Of a stretch of DNA of 64,000 nt, positions 15,969 to 23,208 are shown piece by piece. The stretch is taken from NCBI RefSeq assembly GCF_900069005.2, contig NZ_LN831279.1:3023741-3087740 (forward strand), written 5' to 3'. Made by a program: the position numbers and the translations under genes. The notes beneath the pieces were generated by a model. The model ran no database searches, was not told where the DNA came from, and saw only the letters and a list, made by a program, of their open reading frames with translations. The stretch comes from Paenibacillus sp. GM2. Its GTDB lineage: Bacteria; Bacillota; Bacilli; Paenibacillales; Paenibacillaceae. The stretch's first letter is position 1. The number at the start of each line of letters is the position of its first letter.

Positions 15969-17678
15969 CTATTTCAACTTCACAGCAGGGGCCAACGTGA
16001 TCTCAAAGGCACGACCCCATAGAAAATCAGGATTTTCATAAGGTAAATGAACACGGTTGTAACCGGCAAGCCTCCAGGAAGCCCCGCAGATTTGCTTCAC
16101 ATTATGCGCACGATCGGTGCTGCCGATCGAGAAGGCCGGCTTATCTCCCAGAGTCGATACCAGAATTTGCATTCGATCTCGCAGCAAGGTAAGCATATGC
16201 TCATAATCCTCCGCCGAGTTGAAGACAAGCATATTCTGATCCGCCATCGTTTGCGGAAAATTGCTGTATTTGCCATGGCTTCTGGAGTACGTCCGGATTT
16301 CACCAATCGCTACTGCTTTATAGTAGTAATCCTTCAGGAATCGCTTGAATAATAGAGATCCATGCGCGTTAATGGCTGCTTCGAGCGCTGCCTCCTTCTT
16401 CTCCGAGACCAGGAAGCGGTAGCGGGCCTGACCCATCCCTAAAGAGAGCCCGATTTTATTGCCGGCTGTATTCCAAGCGCTGTAACCGAGAAGTCGTCCG
16501 GTATATGGGTTTTCCAGCAATGCATCTGTTACCACAGCATTGGCTGCCCCCTGACCCACAAAATCAATCACAACCGTTGCCCTGTTCTCCGCCCCATTTG
16601 CCTCTATTCGCGTCATAGCACTGGATACCTGGGCAGCATCCGTTATAGCGATAATCTCAATATCCGGCGAACCGGTGACATATTGCCCTCCAACAATATC
16701 GATATGACGAAGAATATTCTCATGGACGCTCATATATTCATACGGGTTGATAATTGTGGAACCATGCGGGCCATAATATTGCAGCGCAAATTTGGTTCTG
16801 CTCTTTCGCCCTCTATTTAAATGGTTCGCCATACGCGCTACTAAGGAATGACCCAGACCATCGGCATCAGGCAAAATAATTGCCAAATTCGCATTTTGTC
16901 CACCGCAGCCTCCTAGCGAGCGATTAATAAAGTTCTCCACGAAACGGATCTCGTTGATCTGCACCCCTTCTGTCTTCGCATCATCGACTCCGATGGCCAG
17001 GAAGTCAATATAACCGCGGCGGGCCAAGCGATCCAGCACATAGTAATTCGTCTTGAACTTATGCTGACGGGTGTTATAATATTGCTCTTTATCAAACTCT
17101 GTAGTGTCGCCGTATTGGGTATCCGTATCTGAAGTGTTGTATCCGTTCAGAATATCGCTGAAGGCCGTATAAGATTGCCGAGGCTGGCCCATAAAATTAC
17201 GCGATTCCACGTAGGCATCGTAGGTAAGGCTTTCTGTAAAAGTCGTCGTCGCCAGCCGCATAATCGTGTCCAGCACATACACAGGTTTATGAGGATAACG
17301 TTTTTTGATCTGGCTGATCACATCGAGCAGATGGGCCGTGGAAGAATCATAGTTTGGATAGTCCCCGCCCCCGTTCTCCCGCAGTCGTCTGCTGCCGATC
17401 AGCCCGCCGTAAGCGAGCATATCAATCGAAATAATGAAGCCCTCTACCTTTGCCGCATGATCAACGATAAATTGGCGAATGTTCGCCGTATTTCCGAACG
17501 TTGGCGAGCAGGTTCTAATCAACTGATCTCCTGAAGCTTCCGCATCCGCATCGATACGGTTCCGAATGTCTGCAGGATCGGGCGTAATAAGCTGTAATCC
17601 GGCAGCGTGCCCCAACGTGATCACGTCGTCCAGATTTACAGGACGATCATCGAGTGGTACATACAATACTTTTTTCAT
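15969..17678 (-). CDS. DUF4127 family protein
   Basis: 569 residues opening 'MKKVLYVPLDDRPVNLDDV', the family signature. Other conserved parts are 'GFIISIDMLAYGGLIGSRR', 'YVLDTIMRLATTT', 'AIGVDDAKTEGVQINEI' and 'ILPDADGLGHSLVARMAN'. The acidic and His-containing motifs suggest a metal-dependent enzyme, but the reaction is not known. No signal peptide is seen. It lies between the regulatory genes and the tail operon, behind the second copy of the phased-repeat module, but a terminator (17720-17753) sits between that module and the start codon. Confidence 0.8.
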   Translation of the reverse strand: MKKVLYVPLDDRPVNLDDVITLGHAAGLQLITPDPADIRNRIDADAEASGDQLIRTCSPTFGNTANIRQFIVDHAAKVEGFIISIDMLAYGGLIGSRRLRENGGGDYPNYDSSTAHLLDVISQIKKRYPHKPVYVLDTIMRLATTTFTESLTYDAYVESRNFMGQPRQSYTAFSDILNGYNTSDTDTQYGDTTEFDKEQYYNTRQHKFKTNYYVLDRLARRGYIDFLAIGVDDAKTEGVQINEIRFVENFINRSLGGCGGQNANLAIILPDADGLGHSLVARMANHLNRGRKSRTKFALQYYGPHGSTIINPYEYMSVHENILRHIDIVGGQYVTGSPDIEIIAITDAAQVSSAMTRIEANGAENRATVVIDFVGQGAANAVVTDALLENPYTGRLLGYSAWNTAGNKIGLSLGMGQARYRFLVSEKKEAALEAAINAHGSLLFKRFLKDYYYKAVAIGEIRTYSRSHGKYSNFPQTMADQNMLVFNSAEDYEHMLTLLRDRMQILVSTLGDKPAFSIGSTDRAHNVKQICGASWRLAGYNRVHLPYENPDFLWGRAFEITLAPAVKLK

Positions 17679-17719
17679 AAATAATCACCTCTACATTGGT
17701 TTAAATATATGTGGCATAA

Positions 17720-17753
17720 AATAAGAAAAGCCGCCGAAATGTTATTCAGCGAC
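17720..17753 (-). terminator. Leader terminator upstream of the DUF4127 gene
   Basis: GTCGCTGAA pairs with TTCGGCGGC (one wobble), followed by TTTTCTTATTTT on the minus strand. It is the same hairpin as at 14706-14728 and 881-902, here about 45 bases before the DUF4127 start. Confidence 0.65.
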
Positions 17754-17813
17754 TTTGGTGGTGGGATCGGCGATGCAGAATTTCTTGTCATTCTCACCTT
17801 ATGCCACAATACC

Positions 17814-17876
17814 AATTTAACATGTCAAAAAAGAAATGATCGGACATCCAAAGGACATAAAGCGGACATATGTTCG
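17814..17876 (-). promoter_or_regulatory. Second copy of phased-repeat promoter module with LexA-like box
   Basis: GGACAT repeats start at 17842, 17853 and 17864, exactly 11 bp apart. The extended -10 TGTTAAATT (minus strand, 17814-17822) stands at the same 19-base distance as in the tail-operon copy, followed by TGGTATTGTGG. The palindrome CGAACATATGTCCG (17863-17876) is again one base from a LexA box. The module starts right after the ArpU terminator, so it is a new start site and not read-through. Confidence 0.6.
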
Positions 17877-17883
17877 TTTTTTG

Positions 17884-17914
17884 AGAAAAGAAAAAAGCCG
17901 GCACGCTGCCGACT
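17884..17914 (-). terminator. Terminator after the ArpU-type gene
   Basis: AGTCGGCA-GCG-TGCCGGCT followed by TTTTTTCTTTTC on the minus strand; a compact, strong hairpin ten bases beyond the stop. Confidence 0.85.
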
Positions 17915-17927
17915 AATATACCAAGCT

Positions 17928-18431
17928 CTAAGTATTACTGCATTTCGCGTATTCCCTCACGCCCTCAGACTCCTCATCTTCGAAAACTTCCAGCTTCATG
18001 GCCACGGCAAGAATTCGCAGCGCACTTGCCTTGATACGTCTATAGGTTCTGTCGCTAATGCCCATCTCGCCGCAGCTGATGAAATCATATTCGCCCTCCC
18101 GGCTCAGATAGCTTCGTTCAATAACCTCTCGCTGTACCGCGGATAGACTGCACATCGCCTTGTCCAACAATTCGGATTTGCGGATCAATTCTGCTTCGCG
18201 ATCCACATTTGATATAGCCAGATGTTCAGAAGGCTTGCTGACAAGATTCGTATTTCCGTGATATCTTGGCTCATAACTGGCCGTGATCCCTGCCTCGCGG
18301 CGGATAAAGCCAATCTGCCTGTAATGACGGATCTCTTCAAGCCGCTGCTCCACGGCCACTCTTGTTGCAGTCTGATTGATCGGCAGATTCTCAAATACAG
18401 TCAAGTAAATGTTAGTGTTGCGTCTTGCCAT
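17928..18431 (-). CDS. ArpU/sigma-like phage late transcription regulator
   Basis: 167 residues. The N-terminal helices (LPINQTATRVAVEQRLEEIRHYRQIG) and the C-terminal sigma-4-like HTH (LSAVQREVIERSYL...GEMGISDRTYRRIKASALRIL) are the layout of ArpU-family and PBSX XpF-type regulators of late phage genes. GGGGAGG stands before the ATG. It is divergent from the XRE repressor and shares its operator region, so repression by XRE is expected. The phased-repeat modules at 0.97, 14.8 and 17.85 kb are natural candidates for its targets (inference). Confidence 0.75.
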   Translation of the reverse strand: MARRNTNIYLTVFENLPINQTATRVAVEQRLEEIRHYRQIGFIRREAGITASYEPRYHGNTNLVSKPSEHLAISNVDREAELIRKSELLDKAMCSLSAVQREVIERSYLSREGEYDFISCGEMGISDRTYRRIKASALRILAVAMKLEVFEDEESEGVREYAKCSNT

Positions 18432-18483
18432 AACAATCCCTCCCCAGATTCACCAATAAAATATATGATCATAAGACAGTTGA

Positions 18484-18505
18484 ATTATAAATACCATTTT
18501 GGTAA
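18484..18505 (-). promoter_or_regulatory. Operator O1 and -10 of the ArpU promoter
   Basis: ATACC-ATTTT-GGTAA (18491-18505) is one of four copies of the palindrome TTACC-N5-GGTAA in this divergent spacer. On the minus strand a perfect TATAAT (18484-18489) directly follows it, so a bound repressor would cover the spacer of the ArpU promoter. Confidence 0.65.
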
Positions 18506-18582
18506 CCTATAATATAGAATCTTTTAGTCTTCATTTCATTACTCCGAGTGATTTTGTCTCTCTACCCCCTAAACTCTATTCT

Positions 18583-18597
18583 TTACCGAAACGGTAA
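18583..18597. promoter_or_regulatory. XRE repressor operator O2
   Basis: A perfect-arm palindrome TTACC-GAAAC-GGTAA in the spacer between the divergent arpU-type and XRE genes. Confidence 0.7.
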
Positions 18598-18615
18598 CTG
18601 TAAATCGATTATATA

Positions 18616-18630
18616 TTACCATTATGGTAA
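18616..18630. promoter_or_regulatory. XRE repressor operator O3
   Basis: TTACC-ATTAT-GGTAA, nearly identical to O4; the arms are a perfect inverted repeat. Confidence 0.7.
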
Positions 18631-18671
18631 TGTCAATCTTTGTAACTCCCAATTAAATACAAAATAATATC

Positions 18672-18700
18672 TTACCATTACGGTAACTATATGCTATAAT
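18672..18700 (+). promoter_or_regulatory. XRE gene promoter overlapped by operator O4
   Basis: TTACCA (18672-18677) and TATAAT (18695-18700) are 17 bases apart. The operator TTACC-ATTAC-GGTAA (18672-18686) covers the -35, so the repressor should shut off its own gene. Confidence 0.75.
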
Positions 18701-18727
18701 AGTCTAAACGATGAAAGAGGAGTCATT

Positions 18728-19105
18728 ATGCAAACCCTTGGTGATCGTATCAAGTACCTCAGAGAATTGAAGCAACTGACGCAAAAAGATTTAGCCGCTC
18801 AAGCGGAGCTTACGATCGTCCAATTGTCTCGATATGAGACGAATGACCGCAAGCCCGACCCGGAATCCTTGCGCCGCATCATCGATGCGCTGGATACAAG
18901 CGGGGATTACTTGCTGGGCAGAACTCAGGATCCTGCTCCTATGAAGGAAGCGGTGACGAACATGTCTTTTTATGGTGGTCCTGAAGCCTACACCGCTGAC
19001 GAAATCGCGATGATGGAAGCCGCGCTTAAGGCTTATCGCGAGCAGAAGAAGAAATTGCTGCATAAAGACAGCGAAGACAAAGATAAAAACAATTCCGATC
19101 AATAG
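18728..19105 (+). CDS. XRE family repressor (CI/ImmR-like)
   Basis: 125 residues. An N-terminal HTH_3 domain (about 4-60: DRIKYLRELKQLTQKDLAAQ, TIVQLSRYETNDRKPD) with 'ALDTSGDYLLGRT' is typical of small Gram-positive phage and ICE repressors. A charged, partly disordered C-terminus follows (REQKKKLLHKDSEDKDKN). AGAGGAG precedes the ATG. The next gene is an ImmA-like protease, the classical partner that inactivates such repressors after DNA damage. It likely represses both itself and the divergent late-regulator gene. Confidence 0.85.
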   Translation: MQTLGDRIKYLRELKQLTQKDLAAQAELTIVQLSRYETNDRKPDPESLRRIIDALDTSGDYLLGRTQDPAPMKEAVTNMSFYGGPEAYTADEIAMMEAALKAYREQKKKLLHKDSEDKDKNNSDQ

Positions 19106-19162
19106 AGGATTCTCCGCCTATAACGACGAATCTAATAATAATCAAGTTTGGCTTTTGACCAG

Positions 19163-19189
19163 GCCCTTTCTGCGAAGGGCTATTATTTT
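19163..19189 (+). terminator. Hairpin between repressor and protease genes
   Basis: GCCCTT-TCTGCG-AAGGGC followed by TATTATTTT. It is a weak terminator that may lower expression of the protease relative to the repressor. Confidence 0.5.
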
Positions 19190-19230
19190 CCAATATATTG
19201 CGAACATACATTCTTATTTGAGGTGGATTT

Positions 19231-19827
19231 ATGTTATTCTCCTATTACCAGGAAACTCCTTTGGAACAATGGATCAGCACAGAATATATGAGCCACGGAA
19301 TCATGGTTCCCGAGCAGCTGGATATCGATCATATTGCCGAAGCCTTTGGCGTTGAGCTAATCTATGAGGCCTGTCCGTCCTTCTCCGATAATGAAGATAA
19401 AGTTATATTTCTGAATAAACAGACGCAGGAAGTGAGCGCCCGGCTGATCTTCTTCCATGAACTCTGCCATGTTATGCGTCATGCCGGTGATCAGCGACGA
19501 ATGCCTCTGCTCTTCAAGAATGCCCAGGAAACGGAGGCCGAGCAGTTCGTTCTCTACGCTGCGATGCCATTTTACATGATGGCCAGACAAAATATTCCCG
19601 ATCAGCATTGTGAGGCGATTCCGTTCATTGCCGAGCAATTCCAGGTTACCCTGGAACTAGCGGAGCGTAGACTTGATCAAGTCCAACGCAGAGTGCTTCA
19701 GGGCACATTGATCGCAGCAGCCCGTGAAGCGGATCGGAAGCAGGCCGCTGACTCCTGGTCTCCTGAGACTATGCGGATTCTTAACCAACTGGAACGGCAG
19801 ATTTCCGGAGGCAGAGGAGGCAACTGA
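19231..19827 (+). CDS. ImmA/IrrE family metallopeptidase
   Basis: 198 residues. The zinc-binding H76-E77-L-C-H80 (FFHELCHVMRH) and a downstream acidic ligand (ETEAEQF) fit the ImmA/IrrE (DUF955) peptidases. ICEBs1 ImmA cleaves its cognate repressor during the SOS response. The upstream XRE gene is the expected substrate. GAGGTGG stands before the ATG. Together with the LexA-like boxes this supports DNA-damage induction of the tail cluster. Confidence 0.87.
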   Translation: MLFSYYQETPLEQWISTEYMSHGIMVPEQLDIDHIAEAFGVELIYEACPSFSDNEDKVIFLNKQTQEVSARLIFFHELCHVMRHAGDQRRMPLLFKNAQETEAEQFVLYAAMPFYMMARQNIPDQHCEAIPFIAEQFQVTLELAERRLDQVQRRVLQGTLIAAAREADRKQAADSWSPETMRILNQLERQISGGRGGN

Positions 19828-19830
19828 TCT

Positions 19831-20175
19831 ATGCGATTAGCCGTATATTGTGATTTCATCTCGGAAGGGATACATCCACTTCAGCTTATTATTCAGCCTG
19901 ATCCGGGCGAATTGGACTGGGACGAGGTTCTCTATCTCCCCTTATCCGGTCCTTTTGAACCGTTCGAAGCGGAACAATTCGGCGACCTGATCGGCGCTTC
20001 CGTCCTGCTTGAGGATCTTGTTATCAGTCACGAAGAACCGGAGCAAATAGGCATACGGCTTCCCCAGATAACCTCACGTTACCCGGAAGCCGACATCTCT
20101 CTGCTTATTTTGCAAATTGCCGATGTCGAAGAAGTGTTAGGCTACCGCTGGGAGCAGGCCAATTTATCGATTTGA
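19831..20175 (+). CDS. Unknown acidic protein coupled to the ImmA-type gene
   Basis: 114 residues starting three bases after the protease stop with GGAGG inside its end, so the two are co-transcribed. The protein is acidic (pI clearly low; many Glu and Asp) and has a beta-strand-rich start (MRLAVYCDFISEGIHPLQLII). I do not recognise it. Its fixed place suggests a partner or modulator of the protease or repressor. Confidence 0.6.
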   Translation: MRLAVYCDFISEGIHPLQLIIQPDPGELDWDEVLYLPLSGPFEPFEAEQFGDLIGASVLLEDLVISHEEPEQIGIRLPQITSRYPEADISLLILQIADVEEVLGYRWEQANLSI

Positions 20176-20200
20176 CTTGCTGCCTTGCTTAGACATAAAA

Positions 20201-20214
20201 TGAACACGTTAACA
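20201..20214. promoter_or_regulatory. LacI-type operator upstream of the regulator
   Basis: TGAACACGTTAACA, whose reverse TGTTAACGTGTTCA matches TGTTCACGTGTTCA (21611-21624) and TGTTAACGTGTGCA (21739-21752). The first copy lies far upstream of lacI. Confidence 0.5.
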
Positions 20215-20455
20215 TGTCCGCTTTTGATTACGAAGCAACACCGGGAGTTTATTCGGCACCGAATCTTGAACTCACCTGGGTCTAAGCGAAGGCTTACGAA
20301 GTTATGTTTCCTGCGGAAACATCTTAGGTGCTCACGTACAAACTACAAGCAAGATGCTTACGAGGCCGTTTTCTACGAAAACGTGCAGCCCCGCTCCTCA
20401 TACCCTAGCTTCATCCAACCTTCTCGGTGCTGAAAAGCGGCCTTTTTGAACACAC
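20215..20455. repeat. Dispersed intergenic repeat, copy 1
   Basis: A non-coding segment bounded by TCCGCTTTTGAT at the left and AAAAGCGGCCTTTTTGAACAC at the right, which are partly inverted repeats. Inside, CGAATCTTGAA and ACCTGGGTCTAAGC recur in copies at about 26.13-26.38 and 43.59-43.98 kb. Several internal hairpins (TTTCCTGCGGAAA, CGTTTTCTACGAAAACG) are visible. It fills 20176-20482 between the phage control genes and lacI. Confidence 0.7.
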
Positions 20456-20482
20456 TACTATATAATAAATTAAGAGGTACAT

Positions 20483-21490
20483 ATGATTACGATAAAAGAT
20501 ATTGCCCGGGTTGCCGGTGTCTCCCACACAACTGTATCCAGGGCGCTGAATGGCAATCCGTTAATTAAGAAGGAAACTCGCGACAAAATTGAAAAAATCG
20601 CTGCCGAGCTTAACTATGTTCCCAACTTCAGCGCCAAGAGCCTGGTCACAAGAAAATCCTACACGATCGGTCTGTTCTTCTCCTCCATCGACCATGGCAC
20701 ATCGGAGAGCTTCCTCGTTGACGTGATCAAGGGCATCAAGCATGTGCTTGATGAGAACTACAACCTGTCGGTTAGCGGTATCGATAGCATCCAGCATCTG
20801 GACAGCATCTCTCCCCAGCGCTTCGATGGCATTCTCGTCATTAGCCAGAGCGATGCGGACAATACCTTTATTTATCATGTCAAAAAGGCCAACATCCCGT
20901 TGGTGGTTCTCAATCGCCAGCTTGAGGATTCAAGCATCATGAATGTAGTGGCCAGCGACCGAATCGGTGTCAAGGAAGCGATGGAGTACGCGATCTCGCA
21001 AGGTCATCGCAGACTTGCCATGATTGAGGGCAGGCCTGACTTCAAGTCAGCCTCCGAGCGTAAGCAAGGCTTCATTGATAGCATGCTTGCGAAGCAAATT
21101 CCCGTCAAAAGCGAATATTTTACAGCTGGTGATTACACAGTGGAGAGCGGCTTCAGTGCGATGAACATCCTCTTGTCTTTACCGGAGCCTCCGTCCATGG
21201 TGCTCTGCTCCAACGATAATATGGCAATTGGCGCCATGAATGCCTGCTATGCCAGAGGTGTGGCGATTCCGGAGCAAATGTCGCTGATCGGTTTTGACGA
21301 TATTGTCTTTGCCAAGTACACCAACCCTGCCCTAACGACAATTCATAGACCGATCGCGGATATTAGCAAATTAGGAACGCAGAAATTAATTGAACTGATG
21401 AACGCCCCTAAGGAGACGTCAACTGAACAGTTATTCGTCAAGACGCAATTGATAATCCGTCAGACGGTCGCAAGCCTCCAAGAAATATAA
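20483..21490 (+). CDS. LacI family regulator of the hexuronate genes
   Basis: 335 residues. The N-terminal HTH (ITIKDIARVAGVSHTTVSRALNG) and hinge (NYVPNFSAKSL) are followed by a periplasmic-binding-protein-like domain (YTIGLFFSSI, PPSMVLCSNDNMAIGAM, SLIGFDDIVFAKYTNPALTT). It stands directly upstream of uxaB-uxaA-uxaC, and three similar 14-bp operators surround it. It probably represses these genes and itself, with release by a hexuronate or a downstream intermediate. Confidence 0.87.
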   Translation: MITIKDIARVAGVSHTTVSRALNGNPLIKKETRDKIEKIAAELNYVPNFSAKSLVTRKSYTIGLFFSSIDHGTSESFLVDVIKGIKHVLDENYNLSVSGIDSIQHLDSISPQRFDGILVISQSDADNTFIYHVKKANIPLVVLNRQLEDSSIMNVVASDRIGVKEAMEYAISQGHRRLAMIEGRPDFKSASERKQGFIDSMLAKQIPVKSEYFTAGDYTVESGFSAMNILLSLPEPPSMVLCSNDNMAIGAMNACYARGVAIPEQMSLIGFDDIVFAKYTNPALTTIHRPIADISKLGTQKLIELMNAPKETSTEQLFVKTQLIIRQTVASLQEI

Positions 21491-21500
21491 GCCTCATCAG

Positions 21501-21546
21501 AAAAGCCTGGGATGACAACTGAATCCGCTCATCACAGGCTTTTTTC
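21501..21546 (+). terminator. Terminator after lacI
   Basis: AAAAGCCTGGGATGA pairs with TCATCACAGGCTTTTTT with a short asymmetric loop, ending in six T. Confidence 0.85.
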
Positions 21547-21610
21547 TAAAGCGCCGTGCTTGTGCCGTCTTTATTTATGTTATTGACTAAAATACGAAGT
21601 GAACATAAAA

Positions 21611-21624
21611 TGAACACGTGAACA
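21611..21624. promoter_or_regulatory. LacI-type operator, second copy
   Basis: TGAACACGTGAACA preceded by ACATAAAA, exactly as in the first copy (both read CATAAAA-TGAACACGT). The rest of 21491-21788 holds the lacI terminator and the uxaB promoter. Confidence 0.55.
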
Positions 21625-21738
21625 TTTATTTTCATAGAGCGTCTCTCAAAAGCATTTTTTTAGCTTTTATAGCTGAAAAGTTTTAGATTTCAATTCGTCT
21701 GACAGGCTGTCAAACTGATATCTTTTTATACGCCAACT

Positions 21739-21752
21739 TGTTAACGTGTGCA
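21739..21752. promoter_or_regulatory. LacI-type operator close to uxaB
   Basis: TGTTAACGTGTGCA, inverted relative to the other two, about 40 bases before the uxaB start and next to a TATTAT sequence that could be its -10. A bound repressor would block this promoter. Confidence 0.55.
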
Positions 21753-21788
21753 TTATTATAGTCATAGCTTAAAGGAGATTGAAATCTG

Positions 21789-23207
21789 ATGGTAAAAACA
21801 TTATCTCGTGCTAACTATCCGGACCTCCCCTCCTATCCGGAGCGGATGATCCAGTTCGGTGAAGGGAACTTCATGCGGGCGTTCGTCGAATGGCAATTGC
21901 AGCAAATGAACAAGCAAGGACTATTTAACGGCAGCGCAGTATTAATTAAACCTCGCAACCGGGGCCTCGGTCCGCAACTGGATGATCAGGATTACCTCTA
22001 TACCGTGTTAATAAACGGAATTATGCAGCAGCAGCTGGTAAACGACCGAGAGATTATAACGAGCGTCAGCCGATTGATCAATCCTTACACACAATACGAT
22101 GATTTTCTTCAATTAGCTGAAAATGATGAGCTGGAGTTCATCACCTCGAATACGACGGAAGCCGGGATCGCCTATGATCCTGAGGATCGGCTCGACAATG
22201 GCCCGCAAAAGAGCTTTCCTGGCAAACTGACCGCGCTTCTATATAGACGCTTTGAACTGGGCAAGAAGGGCTTCACTATCATTCCCTGTGAATTGATCGA
22301 CCGCAATGGCGAGAAATTGAAAGAAATCGTGTGCCGCTACGGCCAAGAATGGAATTTGGGAGAAGCGTTCCTGAATTGGCTGGATGAGGATAACCTCTTT
22401 TGCTGCAGTCTGGTGGATCGGATCGTCCCTGGTTACCCGCATGACAAGGCTGCCGAGCTTGAACAGGAGCTTGGGTATGAAGACAAGTATATGGTCATGG
22501 CCGAACCTTTCCTGCTCTGGATCATTGAAGGTCCGGAATGGTTGAAGGAGAGGCTTCCTCTGGCCAAAGCCGGACTTAATGTCAGGGTCACCCAAGACAT
22601 GACACCTTACCGTGAACGCAAGGTTCATCTCTTGAATGGTCCGCATACGGCCATGGTTCCACTTGGTTTGCTAGCCGGACTTGAGACGGTTGAGGAGGTT
22701 ATGACCGATCCGAGCTTCTCCAGATTTGTGAATTTGTTAATCGAGAACGAGCTGATCCCGATGCTTGACCTCACCAGTGAAGAATTGCGTTCTTACGCCT
22801 CTGCCGTGCAAGAGAGATTTAGGAATCCGTTCATCCGCCATGAATTAACATCGATTTTCTTGAATAGCTTCTCTAAGTTTAAGACTCGCCTGTTGCCTGT
22901 TATGCAGAAATACTACCAGGAAAAGGGACAATGGCCTGAGCTTATCATGCTCTCTTTTGCCGCCCTGCTACTGAGCTACCGAGGAGATCGCCTGTTGCGG
23001 CAGGACAGCCCTGAGGTGCTGGCGATTGTTGATGAAGCGTGGAGGGATCGGGACACCGTAGTCCAGTCCATTCTGAGCAGCAACAACTTATGGGGCGAGG
23101 ATCTGACTCAGCTTCCAAGGCTGGAAGAGAGCCTGGAAGAGAGCCTGCGACAGCTCGAAGCAATGGGAAGCCGCGTTGCCCTAGAACATAGGATCGGAGT
23201 GAAGTAA
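21789..23207 (+). CDS. uxaB: Tagaturonate reductase
   Basis: 472 residues of the mannitol dehydrogenase family; E. coli UxaB has about 483. The N-terminal 'MIQFGEGNFMRAFVEWQLQQM' is the nucleotide-binding start. 'DMTPYRERKVHLLNGPHTAM' carries the catalytic Lys and the Asn/His pair of the family. It reduces D-tagaturonate to D-altronate with NADH in galacturonate breakdown. AAAGGAG is nine bases before the ATG, and it forms an operon with uxaA, one base downstream. Fructuronate reductase is the alternative, but the uxaA and uxaC neighbours favour tagaturonate. Confidence 0.88.
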   Translation: MVKTLSRANYPDLPSYPERMIQFGEGNFMRAFVEWQLQQMNKQGLFNGSAVLIKPRNRGLGPQLDDQDYLYTVLINGIMQQQLVNDREIITSVSRLINPYTQYDDFLQLAENDELEFITSNTTEAGIAYDPEDRLDNGPQKSFPGKLTALLYRRFELGKKGFTIIPCELIDRNGEKLKEIVCRYGQEWNLGEAFLNWLDEDNLFCCSLVDRIVPGYPHDKAAELEQELGYEDKYMVMAEPFLLWIIEGPEWLKERLPLAKAGLNVRVTQDMTPYRERKVHLLNGPHTAMVPLGLLAGLETVEEVMTDPSFSRFVNLLIENELIPMLDLTSEELRSYASAVQERFRNPFIRHELTSIFLNSFSKFKTRLLPVMQKYYQEKGQWPELIMLSFAALLLSYRGDRLLRQDSPEVLAIVDEAWRDRDTVVQSILSSNNLWGEDLTQLPRLEESLEESLRQLEAMGSRVALEHRIGVK

Positions 23208-23208
23208 T

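Noticed and set aside
860..17890. Three-copy module read as a small protein gene
   Set aside because: One frame gives similar short peptides (VKLVLW-like) in the three copies, but it is broken by a stop in one and lacks conserved starts. The phased repeats and fixed spacing fit a regulatory element better.
20185..20433. 82-codon open frame with an ATG
   Set aside because: It lies in the dispersed repeat, has no SD, and the frame is not kept in the other two repeat copies.
22239..22646. 135-codon minus-strand open frame in uxaB
   Set aside because: Antisense shadow of a well-supported gene, no SD.
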